Source: Rhea pennata
Lineage: Eukaryota > Chordata > Aves > Rheiformes > Rheidae
Assembly (NCBI RefSeq): GCF_028389875.1
Contig: NC_084674.1
Coordinates: 12,185,501-12,249,500, forward strand
DNA length: 64,000 nt
Reading direction: 5' to 3'
Under the pieces are notes generated by a model. The model had not been told where the DNA came from. It did no database searches and worked only from the letters and a program-made list of their open reading frames with translations. Below, in pieces: positions 28,701 through 40,200 of this stretch; within the stretch, counting starts at the first letter, position 1, and each line of letters opens with the position of its first letter. The translations under genes and the position numbers were made by a program.

Positions 28701-29684
28701 CTTAGGGGCCTGTACACAACCATCTCCACTCTCGGTTTTTACTGTAGGGTCCTAAGTCATTTACTATGTAAAAGCACACAAAATAAGAAAGCATCCAAAG
28801 TGAGTTTCTTGCTTCCCTTTAAGTTGTGGATGACCAGGACCCGCTTTACAATGGTATTTTTGTGCTTTGTTTCATAATATTTTCTGTCTGGGACAAGACA
28901 CCAAAAAGGAGGTGTTAGGAACAAAGTTTAGTTATTAATACTAGCACCAAGAGACTCCAGCTTCAAACCCAGACTTTCAGGCTTCTGAGGAAATACAAGG
29001 GAGGAAGCATTTTTCACTGTAGGGTGGTGACTAGTTTAGTCACCCCCAAGGAATCACTTTGCCTTCTTGAATCATCCTGTAAAAAGGACTTTCCGTTAGG
29101 CTGCAAGGAGAATCTTGCTGACTGGAGCTGGAGCAAGAGAGTTGTCATACACAGTGATATACTTTGTGTGTTCAGTCATGAGGAGCCCCATATAGCTCTT
29201 CCTTCAGTTTCCACTAAGTCTGTGAATGCCTGTGAGCTCCTTTTCCTTGTGACTTGTCAGCATAACTCATGACCGTGTCCACAGAGTTAATTGTGATATA
29301 TTTGACATGCCTTATTATAAACAGCAGCTGCAGGCCTGAATGTATACAGCAAGCTTCCTCCAAGTCTATCATTTAGACTTATCAACCCAATGTTGCTACG
29401 AGGTCACAGCTATTCAGGAAGCTACATTAACTGGAAAATGACATTTGCACTGAATAAACTTGCTTCATTCTGTACTGAAAAAAAGGAAAAAAAGAATCAC
29501 CAGTTGTCTTTGGGTAATAAGGCATATGTGATAATGGGCTTGTGGCTGCATCTTCACTTCTTTATGGTGGTCTTGCCTAGATTTACTGTTCCCTCTATTC
29601 TGCAAGAGAAGATGGGCCCCTTGTGTTGTTTTGAAAAAAGTAAGTGACCTAACAGAGACCAGATCACAAGACTAAATGAAATTA

Positions 29685-29900
29685 GTCATAGATTATTAAA
29701 TTTTAAGGCCAGAAGGGACCATTATGACCAAATATTCTGACCTTGTGTAACACAGACCAGAGAATCTCATCCAAAAACTCTGGGAGCAAGTCCCCCATTT
29801 CTGTGGGAGCTATAAGGGCTAAAAGGATATCTTTTAGAAGAAGGATCTTAATTTAAATAATGCAAGTGATAGAGAAATCACTCTAAGAGTAATTGCCATG
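29685..29900 (-). mobile_element. Ancient CR1/L3-type LINE 3' fragment (antisense)
   Basis: The segment starts tcatagattattaaatttta and continues with ggccagaagggaccattatg, a mid-part accttgtgtaacacagacca, and later aggatatcttttagaagaag and gtgatagagaaatcac. All of these appear in the same order in the antisense 3' end of an old LINE family common in turtle, crocodile and bird genomes (consensus 'aaggccagaagggaccattgtgatcatctagtctgacctcctgtataacacaggcc...'). About 215 bp survive with small indels. It is a fossil with no coding capacity. Confidence 0.85.
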
Positions 29901-31067
29901 AAATCATGGCATCCCTCTGTGCCTGGCCAGGGTGCTCAGGACTTAGCTATACCATGAACATTTTACACTGGAAACGTATGAGGAAGGAGAATTTTAAAGC
30001 AAAAAACAAACAACAGAGATTCATAGAAAAGATGTCTATGAATTGATTATAGTTCAAGAAACCAAAGCAAACTGCCCATTTAAAGGAGGGGAAGGTGATG
30101 AGTTGAGCCAGATTTTATTGAGATGCAGGAGGATATTTCAAGTTGGCTAAACCAGGCAGATTAGTGCAGATGGAGTAGCTTCCTGCAGATCTTGAGCTGC
30201 GGTCTGTATGTGGGACACTCAGAAATTACTCTAGTACAGCACAGTATCTGGTAGATGTGAGTCATAGGAGCACATGGAAGAATAAATGCAAAACATAGCA
30301 CTGCCCTGAGCAGAAAAAGGGCTGGGTGTTTTTTTCCTTTGGAGTGAACTTTATGCTGTTTCGAGCAAATGAGTGCCATGTTCTAGGAGGGAGGACTGGA
30401 CGTTGAATGCTTCAGAGCCTTATCCTACCAAAGAACCTGTTCCTGCAAAATATTGGAAGCCTCAACATGTTCAACGTATCAATGAGTGTGACAGGCAAGG
30501 CCATTCTAGTACATAGCGAGATCAGCTCCTGAATAAGAGTGGCAGTGTGTTAAGCAAACTTCTGCCTGCTCAGGTATGGAGCAAAGGAGAAGAGCAGATA
30601 CCTTCTCTTGGCATCACTTGTACTCTGAGAACTCATTCTCTGTTTCCCTGTCTGCCTGATTTGATCCTATGGGCAAGAAGTGTTAGACTAAAACCAGCAC
30701 AAGATCCTACAGTGCCTCTGTTCATAGCCTGGTTGCTTTGCAAAGCATTCGCTTCTCCCCTAGACTGCTCAGAAGTGCAGCCTTTCTAATAGCTTATTTA
30801 CTGGCCATGTGCCTGCCTTTTAAAGGGTTCACATTTGTTTACCCTTCTGAGCCATGTTCTGGGCACTAAGCAAAAAATCCCCAACAGCCAAAGAGACAGT
30901 GCAGCTGATGAGGATGTATCCAACCGAATACCTTTATAGGATCAGGAGGGGAAAAACAGGCACTGGAGTTTCTCAGAAATCCACATGCATCATTTAAAAA
31001 GTAGTCTCTTTAGGAGTGTCCATTCATGCCATAGCCAGTTTGCCCCTAGGTTGTAGCAGCACCCCTT

Positions 31068-31085
31068 AAAAAAAAAAAAAAAAAA
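31068..31085. repeat. Homopolymer A tract (18 A)
   Basis: Eighteen A after cccctt. No retroposed body is visible upstream. Confidence 0.85.
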
Positions 31086-34000
31086 TTATTATACCACTGT
31101 TGTGGTTTGGAGATCCAGGAATAATGGAGTATTTAGGAATATTTATATGTATTTTTTGCTATATCAGCCCTATCTTTGTGTGTAGCTTGTGAGGATATTG
31201 TATGAATAATTGACACTAAGGTAAAGATTCATGTTCTGTCATTGATTAGCTAGCGATTGACTGAATTGCCCACCCTATCCTTTGAAGATGAAGTGCTGAA
31301 TATTTATTGCCATCATCAGAATTCTGGCTTTCAGTTCAATGGAAAAGGGCCAACACTGAAACTCTACCTTCAAACACCCCAAACATTGGTGGTGGTTGGA
31401 AGTTGATCCAAGATCAGGTTCCAAGTTTTGCAAATCTTTATCATGGAATGAATAAAACCCCAGGTGTGACCGTCTTGGGGTCAGTCCCTGGCCTCGCTGG
31501 AACTGGTAGGAATTTTGCCAGTAGCTGCGGCTGAAGCCGGGAGTACAAGCTTGGGAAGTTCATGATAAGATTGTATTTACAACTTGATCTTATCTCCTTA
31601 CTTAAATTTAGGCAGGAGGAAGGAGTTTTACTAAGTTAAATAAAGTTAAATATGCTGTCTTCAGAGTATCTCAGCCTGGAGCTTATTCTCAGGTAAAGGG
31701 GAAATCTTGGTGGCCTCTTGCCCCACCTTCTGTCCTTATGGCAGACATATCCCCTTTATTGGATATTTTTACTGCAAAGAGTTTTGTGTATTGGTCCAGC
31801 TGGAAACTTGTCATGCAACTAATTCTCTGAAGGACATTTCAGAGAACAGCCTGTCACTCTTCAGAGAAATGCCTGAGACTAGTTGAGAATGAGTGTCTTT
31901 TAGTGAGGCTGTGTTACACTTGCTCTGCCACTGCATGCTTAATAACATAGGGAGCTGAGAGTTAGCCCTGCACCAGCTCTGCTACCCAGAGGCACTTTTA
32001 ATTTTCTAGCTACTGAGTACCACATCCCATTTCCACGTGGTGATGCTCGCTGTGACGTGTAGGTTGTGAGGTCTAGCTCGCTCTCTGCAGCAGTGAACCA
32101 CAGCAGCTGCATTAATCCTGCCCTTTCCAATTTTGTACAATGTTCCCAGTGTTTTTAACTTCTGATGAATTCTGAGCTTAAGAACCGGTTTCTGTAGGTA
32201 TAGGTAAAGCCAAATTAAGACACAGAAGGATGATCATTTTGAGAGTGTGTCCACGTTACTTCTGGGGAGAATGCACTGCTAGTAGGTAGAAGCAGACATA
32301 GAACTTGATCCAGTCTAGGATAGGGCAGAATGTTGTGTGGATAATGGCAAGCAAAACAGCCAGGAGACAAGGAAGAGTGCATATGATCCTTATTTTACTC
32401 TGGTAAACTCAATGAAGTCTTACCAGCCCGTGTCATTGTGTGCTTTACTTTGTCCTTGTTCTAAAGGGGGCTTTGGATTTAACATTGGGAACATGGGGAA
32501 ATGAATGCTGAATGCTCAGATCTCAGTGTCTCCTTGCACGACATACAGTGGCATATGTCCTGAAAACCTGTGTGCCCAGGCACGTTTTGTATAAGCTTCC
32601 AGGATTAAGATTGTGATGGGAGCAAATGCCGAACAAATCTCTCTTGAGCAGCTCTCCCAATGTTGCCCTGAAACACAAACCTTCCTGCATAGCTGAGGTG
32701 CTTAAATGTGTAGTTGTGCCAAAGTAGTTAAACAGAGGAGAAGAAACCTGACTTGGTGCACAGGCTCAGTTGAACCCAGAAGCTGCTTGGCTGTTGTCGT
32801 TGTAGTCTGCAGTAAAAGATGTCCTCATGTACGAGCAGAGAGACTGCAGAGAGGAAGGGGCAGTGATACTAGGTTTTGCCCAAAGCTGCAGATTTTTTCT
32901 GGAGCGGAGTTCATATTGTCTGATTTCAACACTTTAAAATTCTATGTCTATTTAAGCCAGATTTCTTCTATAGTCAGCTGAGAAAGATAAGCACTTTAAC
33001 TGGGTCCCACTTGAATAGAGGTGTTTAAAATGCATAGGATGAATTGCCCTCTGGAGGTGCCTGCCTCTCTTACCTGCCTAATGTTCAGTGAGATAGAGCC
33101 AACCTTTGTTTCAATTTTAACATAGTCAGGGGCTTTAGACATCAGTCAAGCTACCCTGGCTGAATGGTGCTCATGGTTCTCCTCCTTATCTGTGAAAGGA
33201 AAAGATTCACGTAGCTCAGCTGATGTGCAGTTAGCTCAGTAAGCCAGGGCAACTCGGCTGGGTGTCTGAGCACAAGAATTACAGTTAACTGCAATTTATA
33301 AAATACACGCGGATGCATCTCTGTTATCACTTTGTTGCTTTCAGGAGGTAACTAGCTTGTGTTTACTACAGTTAGTTAGCAAATTCTTGAGTGGGAAGGG
33401 GATCCTGAAAGCCATCTCATCTGTGCTATAACTACATGTATGCAGATGTTTGTGCATTTGAAGATCTCTGTTACTGCAAGTGTGCTGGCCCAATGCTTCA
33501 TTTCTGTAATTTGAAAGCTCTTCCTAAGCAGAATTTTGATTTCTTGTGTCTTTTTGGATGCTTATGAGTGTTTCAATATAGATAATTAAACTTGTGCATT
33601 AATGAATAATGAAGCAAACCAAAAATTCTCAGAAGATGTTTAAAGGGACACTGAAGAGAGAAGAGGAGGGAAGCTTACCGCGTATCTGCAGACATAACTA
33701 GATTTCTGTGGCTGCAAGATAATGACCTTCTCCATTATTAAGGAGATTTTGGGAGGTGCTTTGTTCAGTTGGAGCATTTAGCTTTTTTAAAACAAATGGT
33801 AAAAGACTGTTAAGGAGCCCTTCCAGTTTAAGTAGAGTTAGGGAAAGGTATTCAGTTGTATAGTGATTTGAAAATTAAGGAGAACATTGACAAGATCTCT
33901 TCTACACCTGTACAAGACTCTTGCTCTTGTTACTTTTTTTTTTTCCTTCAGTGTGAACTGGCATTAGTTCAGCAAGAGTGATAGTCCCTTGGTGTTATAG

Positions 34001-34689
34001 ATGGAAAGGAAGTTGTTTTAGTGCTTGTTCGCAGCCAAAGTTTTCTGGGAGGGTGCAAATTCTTCAAAAGCTCATTAAATTATTACACTCATCCCCTGCT
34101 GCACGCTGCAAAACAGTTCCCCCTGCCCCCTAGTCTTAGTGTCCCTGTCAGTTCATGCTTATTATTATAGAGCAGATCACAGGAGGTAATGCCCTGCTAA
34201 CAGTGCTGCTGCAGGCTCCAGGCAGGCCAGCAGACCCTCACAAATATGGCAAGCGCAGAGCCCGCATACCTATTATGGTTCTCATTATGCTGAACCTCTT
34301 CACTGCCAGCTCAGAGTTTCCAGGCAGTCCAGGGGCAGGCTTCGTTCACGAGAATGTGTCTCTCCTGCGGCACAGGGGATGTATTAAGTGCACGGGCTTT
34401 CAGTAGATAGGCTCTCCTTATTAGCCTCGATCTCCAAGTGGAGAAACGTGTTTGTCGTTTCAAGGGCTCTGTGTTTTGCTTAGCACACAGATACATAAAT
34501 AGATCCTGCCTTAATGAAATCAAAGCTGTTTTGAGTCCTATTTGTGGCAGAAGGCAGCTACTAATGGAATAAAAAGAGATTACGTTTATGGATTTTTATC
34601 TATGGCTTTTTTCATCCAAGTGTGTTGATGGTACTTTAAAAGAAAACTTTACCATAGACTATGCTCAGTTGTTAATTGTAATTATCCCT

Positions 34690-34800
34690 ATAGTATAAAT
34701 GAGGAGACTGAGACACAGGAGATTAAAATGCTGCTCAAACTAGTAGCAAAGAGAAAAGAGTTAAATGTAAGCTTCAGCCTGCCTCTTCCAAGCTTCCTTT
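34690..34800 (-). mobile_element. MIR/CORE-SINE-like fragment (antisense)
   Basis: The run tataaatgaggagactgaga, then cacaggagattaaaatgctg, then ctcaaactagtagcaaagag follows the antisense MIR-type consensus 'acagatgaggaaactgaggcacagagaggttaagtgacttgcccaaggtcacacagctagtaagtggcagag'. It is diverged but in the right order. Borders are approximate. Confidence 0.6.
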
Positions 34801-35678
34801 TGCAACAGGTAGACTGTGCTGCCTCTGAAAAATGCATGTGTGCCAATAGGCTTCTAGGTTGTTTCAAAGCTTTTGGTAAACGGTTTAAATGGCTATTCAG
34901 CATATATCATGTGCTGGGAGCTATGACTTCTCATTGTTTCTGAATGAAGAAAAGCTTTGAACCTAATATAAATCAGGGATGCAATAGTTCTGGTTATGGC
35001 CAGAACCACAGAGTTTTGCATAATACTAAGGGTGCAGACTCCTGAAAAGCTAAGGCATACAGTGGCTACTCTCAGCATGTTGGTATGAGACCCATGGGCA
35101 GCATGCTGGCTGTCTACCTGAGGACAGGCTTCTGACCTCTACTTGCAGTATTGACACATTTACTTGCATACAGCAACTGAGTATCCGCATGCACAAAATG
35201 AGCAGTGGCATGCAAGCAAGAACATACTGTCTTTTTTTATTTATCCCAAGTTGCAAATGAAAAAACAAGATTTCCTAGTGTGATATTTGTCTCTTTGATG
35301 TTGTAATGTTACATATATATATTTGTATGTACTCAGATTTCTAAGCTAGATTGCAGGAGTATCTGGGGTCATCAAGTTGGGAGGAGATCTCCTTGCATGG
35401 CAATGTATATGAACACACTTGAACATATAATCTGAGCCTGAAAAGATGTTCCGTATTAGTTAGGGAGAAGGGCCTGGACAATGAGACCAGGCAATAATGG
35501 AATGTAACGCAATTTAGTGTTTACAGAATGAAAACAAGAGCAATGATTCTACTGCTTCAAGTCTTCTGCTGATATTTCTGCAGCTTTTTTTTCTGCTGCA
35601 AGTTATTTAAACCTCCTTGTGTCTTGATTTTCTTGAATGTATCATAAGGGGAATACAACCTGAGTCATAAAGGAAGGT

Positions 35679-35727
35679 CTCTGTCTGTCTGTCTCTCTCT
35701 CTATATATGTGTATATATATATGTATT
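35679..35727. repeat. Compound microsatellite (TCTG)n(TC)n(TATATG)n
   Basis: CTGT repeats run into CT repeats and then alternating TATA/TGTA units. Confidence 0.85.
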
Positions 35728-36528
35728 TAGCTAAGGATCCCCAAAGTGTTTAACAACCTGTAAGTCCAGTTCATGGGTACAAGGAAACATATAGAAATAG
35801 TGTCCCTTGCTCCCGGAATGTACCTGTGTCTGTCTGGGACTCAATGTTACAGCAACACACTCTTGTAGCATGGCACAACAGTCCACAACAGAGTGAAGAT
35901 ATCCGGCGCCGCATACCTTTTGAAAAAGAAATGGAAGTGTGGATTGAAGAATACAGGTTACCCAAATTGGAGTCAGGAGCTCATGTGCATAGCAAGTCTT
36001 ACTCCTTCAGTCGACACCCACATTTTTGACAGCCCTCTTGAAGGACGGTACTTCTCACAATGTTGAGGCCCTTTGTGGTGCAGCAGCACGAGCCTGATCC
36101 TGAAGACATACATCGTGTTTGTAGAGCAGCCCCAGAAGTAGCTGCGAGCAGAGTGAGTGCCTGGATCCCGCTGCTGTGTGTACACTGCTGCATTGCAGAC
36201 AGCTAGCCTGTCACCTGGATGGGCGCGTCTAGCGACGTTCAAGCCATTGGGAACGCTGAAGCAAATGTGCACTGCTCATCACATCTGATGCCATGTTTCT
36301 AACCTTGCTGTCCAGACAGCAAATATGCTCTTGAATTTGGCCTCAAAAGGCAGGAGTGATGTAACCGCTGCAGTCTTACTGTCATAGGACAAGGGTTCAT
36401 GTAGGGATATAGCCCTGAAGTTGCAGCTCACAGGGATATCATCAAGGATATTTTCAAACACTGATTTCCAAAATTAAAATAGACCCCCAAAAACTCAAAA
36501 GTTTGTCTTCCTCTCCTCCAGAGAGGAG

Positions 36529-36552
36529 GTTCTTAGCCAGGTTCTTAGCCAG
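36529..36552. repeat. 12-bp direct tandem duplication
   Basis: The unit gttcttagccag occurs twice in tandem, with a third partial copy (gttctt) following. Confidence 0.85.
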
Positions 36553-38893
36553 GTTCTTCTGAGGGGCCAAAAATAAGATAAGTGTCCTCTAAGCAGTAAA
36601 TAGTTATACTATCAGACTCTAGATCTATGGAGGATTAGATCTAGAAAGATAGGTATAGTAGCACATACTCACTAAAGAACTCAGCAAAGCCAGAACCCCA
36701 ATACTGCTGGGGTTAATCTGCTGGAAGTGTTTTTTAATAAATATAGAAACTAGTTTTTCATTTCACAAACCGGTTATAAATATTTTTTTTTTTAAGGAGG
36801 GCCTTGCATGGCCCCAGATGAACCTGATCAACCTCTATTGCAGAGCTGTAACAGGCACTTGTATACCTAGTTTACATGTTGTGAGGAAGCTGGCAAGTTG
36901 CAGCTCAGGTGCAGAGGAGGGACACAAGCTTTTTCCTGTATTTCTCTCTTCCTGAGGGTAATTTCTTGAACCCTGAGTAGGGCTGCAGAGGCCGGGGAAA
37001 AGCTTTGCCCCTGGCTTTAATGCTTGTCTCTTTTTCCTGCTTGTTGAGGAAAATAGCATGGAAGGAGAAAGAAGTCCAACAGGGAATGTCCTTGGTGGGT
37101 AGGAGAAAAAGGAGAAAAGTCATGACTGAAATAGGACAAAGCACTGAAAAACTTGTTGTTGATGGTTTTCATAGTGAGGAGAGTTTAACAAATTTTGGTT
37201 TGCACAAATAAATGGTGCTATAGGCAAAAGTTTGCAGGCTTGCAGGCCTACAGCAGGTTGGGCAACCCAGGAATGGAGCTGGGATCGAATATCATCCCTG
37301 TGTGAGATGTCCCCCCAAGTGCCTTTTTTTTTTCTTTTTTTTTTCCCTTGGGTCTCCCATTGATGAGCTGTGCAGCCCTGGGGGGCTTGGCCCTCCATCT
37401 CCACATCTGTGACAGGGAGAGGTGATGCTGATCTTCACTGCCAAGAACTGCATTCCTTATTGGTTAAAGGCTGTTAGTAATTGGTGGGAAAAAATAAAAA
37501 CACAGTATTTGAACTGTCCTGCAGGTTGAAGGAGACTGTCTGAATCCATAACCTGCCTTTTGACCCTCTTAATAGCAACAGAATCAGGATATTTATGTAA
37601 TGTTTATGTTGTTTTCAGAATATTATGTAACAGATGACCTGCTTGAGGAAACCTGTAAATTGCTTAAAGATCTGTTATTGGAAGGAATTACTGATGGAGA
37701 GAATATTATGCTGTTATGCATGTGCTACTATGTCTGTCTTGCTATATATCCCACAAACAAATTTTGCTCTTAAAAGCTAACCTATGATAATTCTCTGTCT
37801 GTTTTACAGCGATGATAATACGTTGTTCCCCAGATGATCGAGGGTTGGCTGAATAAAGAGCACTGCTATGCCCATGATACTTGAGTGTTGTGTCAGAGGT
37901 GCACTTGTGTGCCCTGATCTTGTCCATATGTGAAGCTGAGAGGTGAAAGGATGCATGCATAAGGGTCAGAATTGGACGGTGACTTCCAGATCCAGTAATA
38001 CAGACATAGGTAAATGGCAAATTCCTCCTCTTTCCATCATTGCTGCCTTCTTGTAGAGCACTAACATTTTTACAGCCTCCTTGCACAAGGATGTACTCAG
38101 ACAAATGACCCTCGTACTAGCCACACCAGGAGATCTCCTGTGGTTAGAGAGGCTAGCTCTGTGCTTCTCCAAGAAGTCTTTTGTTTGAATTTTTGCTCTG
38201 GTCATCTGTGAGATGCAAAGTAACCTAATAAGTTGATCTCAAAATCCATGGAATTGGGTTGAGTTTGGTGCCTCCCCTAGTTTCTAGAAGGGCTAAATGC
38301 TGTCTTATGGGAGTATTGCACTGGGATGTTTGCATTGAAAAGATGCATTTCCCTAATACCCACATGCAAGTTACTTACATACTTGGCAAGGCTAGAAACA
38401 TGAAACTGGACTTGCCTTCTTAGACAATGACTTTGAAAAAGTGGCCTTGCAAGCATATGACTGTGACTGTCCATGTTAAAAGCCTCTGTCTGGTAACAAA
38501 TGTGTCTGTGCTCAGTCTTTATAATCCTATTCAAGCCCTGTATTCTCTACCAAGACTATTAACTTGTGCCAAAGCTGAGGCTGTTTCTTGTGGTGATCTC
38601 TGGGGCACCTGTCAAGCAGGAGCTGGAATGAGATCAGCAACTCATTCCAGATGCCACCAAGCAATCCGTAGCTTCTAATGACTCCCAGCCATTACTGTGC
38701 TGAACACAGCTATAATTGGTCACTTGAGAGTGAAGGAGTTTCTCCTTCCCCTGGGCTAGGTCCTCTGCTATTCAAACCTGCCCCACTCACTTTGATTGCA
38801 TGTCCCCTGTTTTGAAAAAAATAATGTTATAAGTATGGATTCCTCAGATTCCTTCTCCAGAGAAGTCCAGGTTTTCTGGAAAAAGTTCACACT

Positions 38894-38912
38894 TTTTTTT
38901 TTTTTTTTTTTT
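38894..38912. repeat. Homopolymer T tract (19 T)
   Basis: Uninterrupted T run between ttcacac and ctgctattt. No other signal. Confidence 0.85.
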
Positions 38913-39813
38913 CTGCTATTTGCAGCAAAAAGCTAAGAAATCAAATGCAAAAATTCAGGACACAGATCAGCACAAGGCAAGGATGAAACAGTTGCCTGAG
39001 GAAATATCCTAACAAACCAGAAAGACATTTCAAAATGATCATTTGTGAGTCACTTAATAAAATCACTTCAACACAACTGTGCCCTAAGGTATAAACCATC
39101 TAGATTTAATTCCTCTTAAGTAAGAAGCATTTATCTGTGAGGAAAGGATGCTGGATGAGAGGTTTGTTCCTCTTCCTTAGGGGCAGTGATATGTCTCTGA
39201 ATATATATATAATGGTGGGCAGCATTCTGCAGGACTGAGTGTTTCTGAAAGATGTTTTATTCTAGCAGCTACAAAAAGGATCACTGTCTTATTTACTCTA
39301 AGAAATCATTTGTAGGCAGAAATGAATAGTAGAAATAAGTGTCCCATTACCTACTTTTGGAGCTGCTCCATCCCACCAGAAAGATTTCCTACTGCTGTCT
39401 CCATCATATTCAAAGCACCTTAAATGGCACAGAGATGAGTTAGCACTCATAGTGCTATGTACTGCATCAAGACATTTGTGTTGTTACATAGCTTGAACGG
39501 CACTGCCCATTACCTTAAAATGGCCACTACGCACTGGGAGCTACAGAAAAAATGAACTAACTCTCAGCTTGTATTTTGATGTGCACTGTATGGAAATAAT
39601 CTGAGCTCTTAGTGTAAGTACAGCCATCTTTTTTCTTGGCGTAGGGTGCTGCTTTGCTAAATTAAGCTTGCTGACATGGCTGGGAATAATAAATCATTGT
39701 ATCATATTGAATTTTCAAGGTTCAGGAAGAAGAATTACATTTTAATACTTAAAACCGTAGTAGCTGAATGGACCGTATTTGCTGTTGTCACTAACAAGTT
39801 TGGGAGACCCTCT

Positions 39814-39829
39814 CCCCCCCCCCCCCCCC
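39814..39829. repeat. Homopolymer C tract (16 C)
   Basis: Sixteen C, followed by aaacgaag. The complementary G run could form intermolecular G-quadruplex structure. A single run does not by itself meet the usual four-run motif. Confidence 0.85.
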
Positions 39830-40160
39830 AAACGAAGACCAGCCCCTTGCGTAAAAGGCACCCACCTTTTGTCAGGTAGGCAAACTGATTTTTTTCCCCT
39901 TCCCTCTTCCTGCAGTAATCTCAGCTATTGGTGACTGTGAGAAAAGGACCAGTGACTAAGGAAAAGCCCTGCAGGAGCAGTGAAGAATGAAGGAAGTTTC
40001 AGGAGGATGAGAAAAAGTCTGTGCTCTGTGTCACCATTTAAAAGATCCAGTGAAGTGTTAGCCAAGGTAATGGAAGAGCTTAGAAGCAACTCAGTAATGG
40101 AAAAAAAGGAATGTAGCTGGTGGCAGTCAAAGTTCATTTAACCTTTCAGATTAACCTAAT

Positions 40161-40200
40161 ATGGGTTTAGCTCAGTTGGTTAGAGCGTGGTGCTAATAAT
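40161..40200 (+). pseudogene. tRNA-Ile(AAT) 5'-half fragment
   Basis: Bases 40167-40199 match positions 7-39 of the standard vertebrate tRNA-Ile(AAT), recalled from memory, without mismatch. The match covers the whole D arm (ttagctcagttggttagagc), the anticodon stem 5' strand and the loop ctaataa with anticodon aat. The first bases (atgggt) do not match the acceptor stem well. The next 35 bases show no real match to the 3' half except a ggggtt-like spot, so there is no B box (GGTTCGA) and no T arm. A perfect A box with no B box means it should not be an active RNA polymerase III gene. It could be the head of a tRNA-Ile-derived SINE (such SINEs are reported in some birds) or a retro-inserted tRNA half. 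Confidence 0.75.

Larger units (their letters stand above)
11341..29684. other. Intergenic DNA, no gene recognised
   Basis: About 18 kb without a supportable exon. Open frames of 60-155 codons occur on both strands (the longest is on the minus strand at 25598-26065), but their composition and lack of family resemblance point to chance. Contents include a C/T tract at 12169-12190, a 40-bp tandem duplication at 13161-13240, a 47-base A tract at 13941-13987, a MIR-like scrap near 15975-16095, a 15-bp duplication at 18850-18879, T/A-rich sequence at 21226-21262, an AT palindromic tract at 22227-22290, a TTTTA array at 24141-24178 and a C run at 25733-25742. A relatively GC-rich, non-repetitive patch lies near 17500-18000. 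Confidence 0.6.
29901..40160. other. Intergenic DNA, no gene recognised
   Basis: About 10 kb with no recognisable exon. It holds an A tract (31068-31085), a MIR-like scrap (34690-34800), a TCTG/TC/TATATG microsatellite (35679-35727), a 12-bp duplication (36529-36552), a T-rich run near 37326-37346, a T tract (38894-38912) and a C tract (39814-39829). Non-repetitive AT-rich stretches near 33540-33790 and 37560-37720, and a more GC-rich patch at 34080-34520, could be conserved regulatory DNA, but that needs an alignment. Confidence 0.6.
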
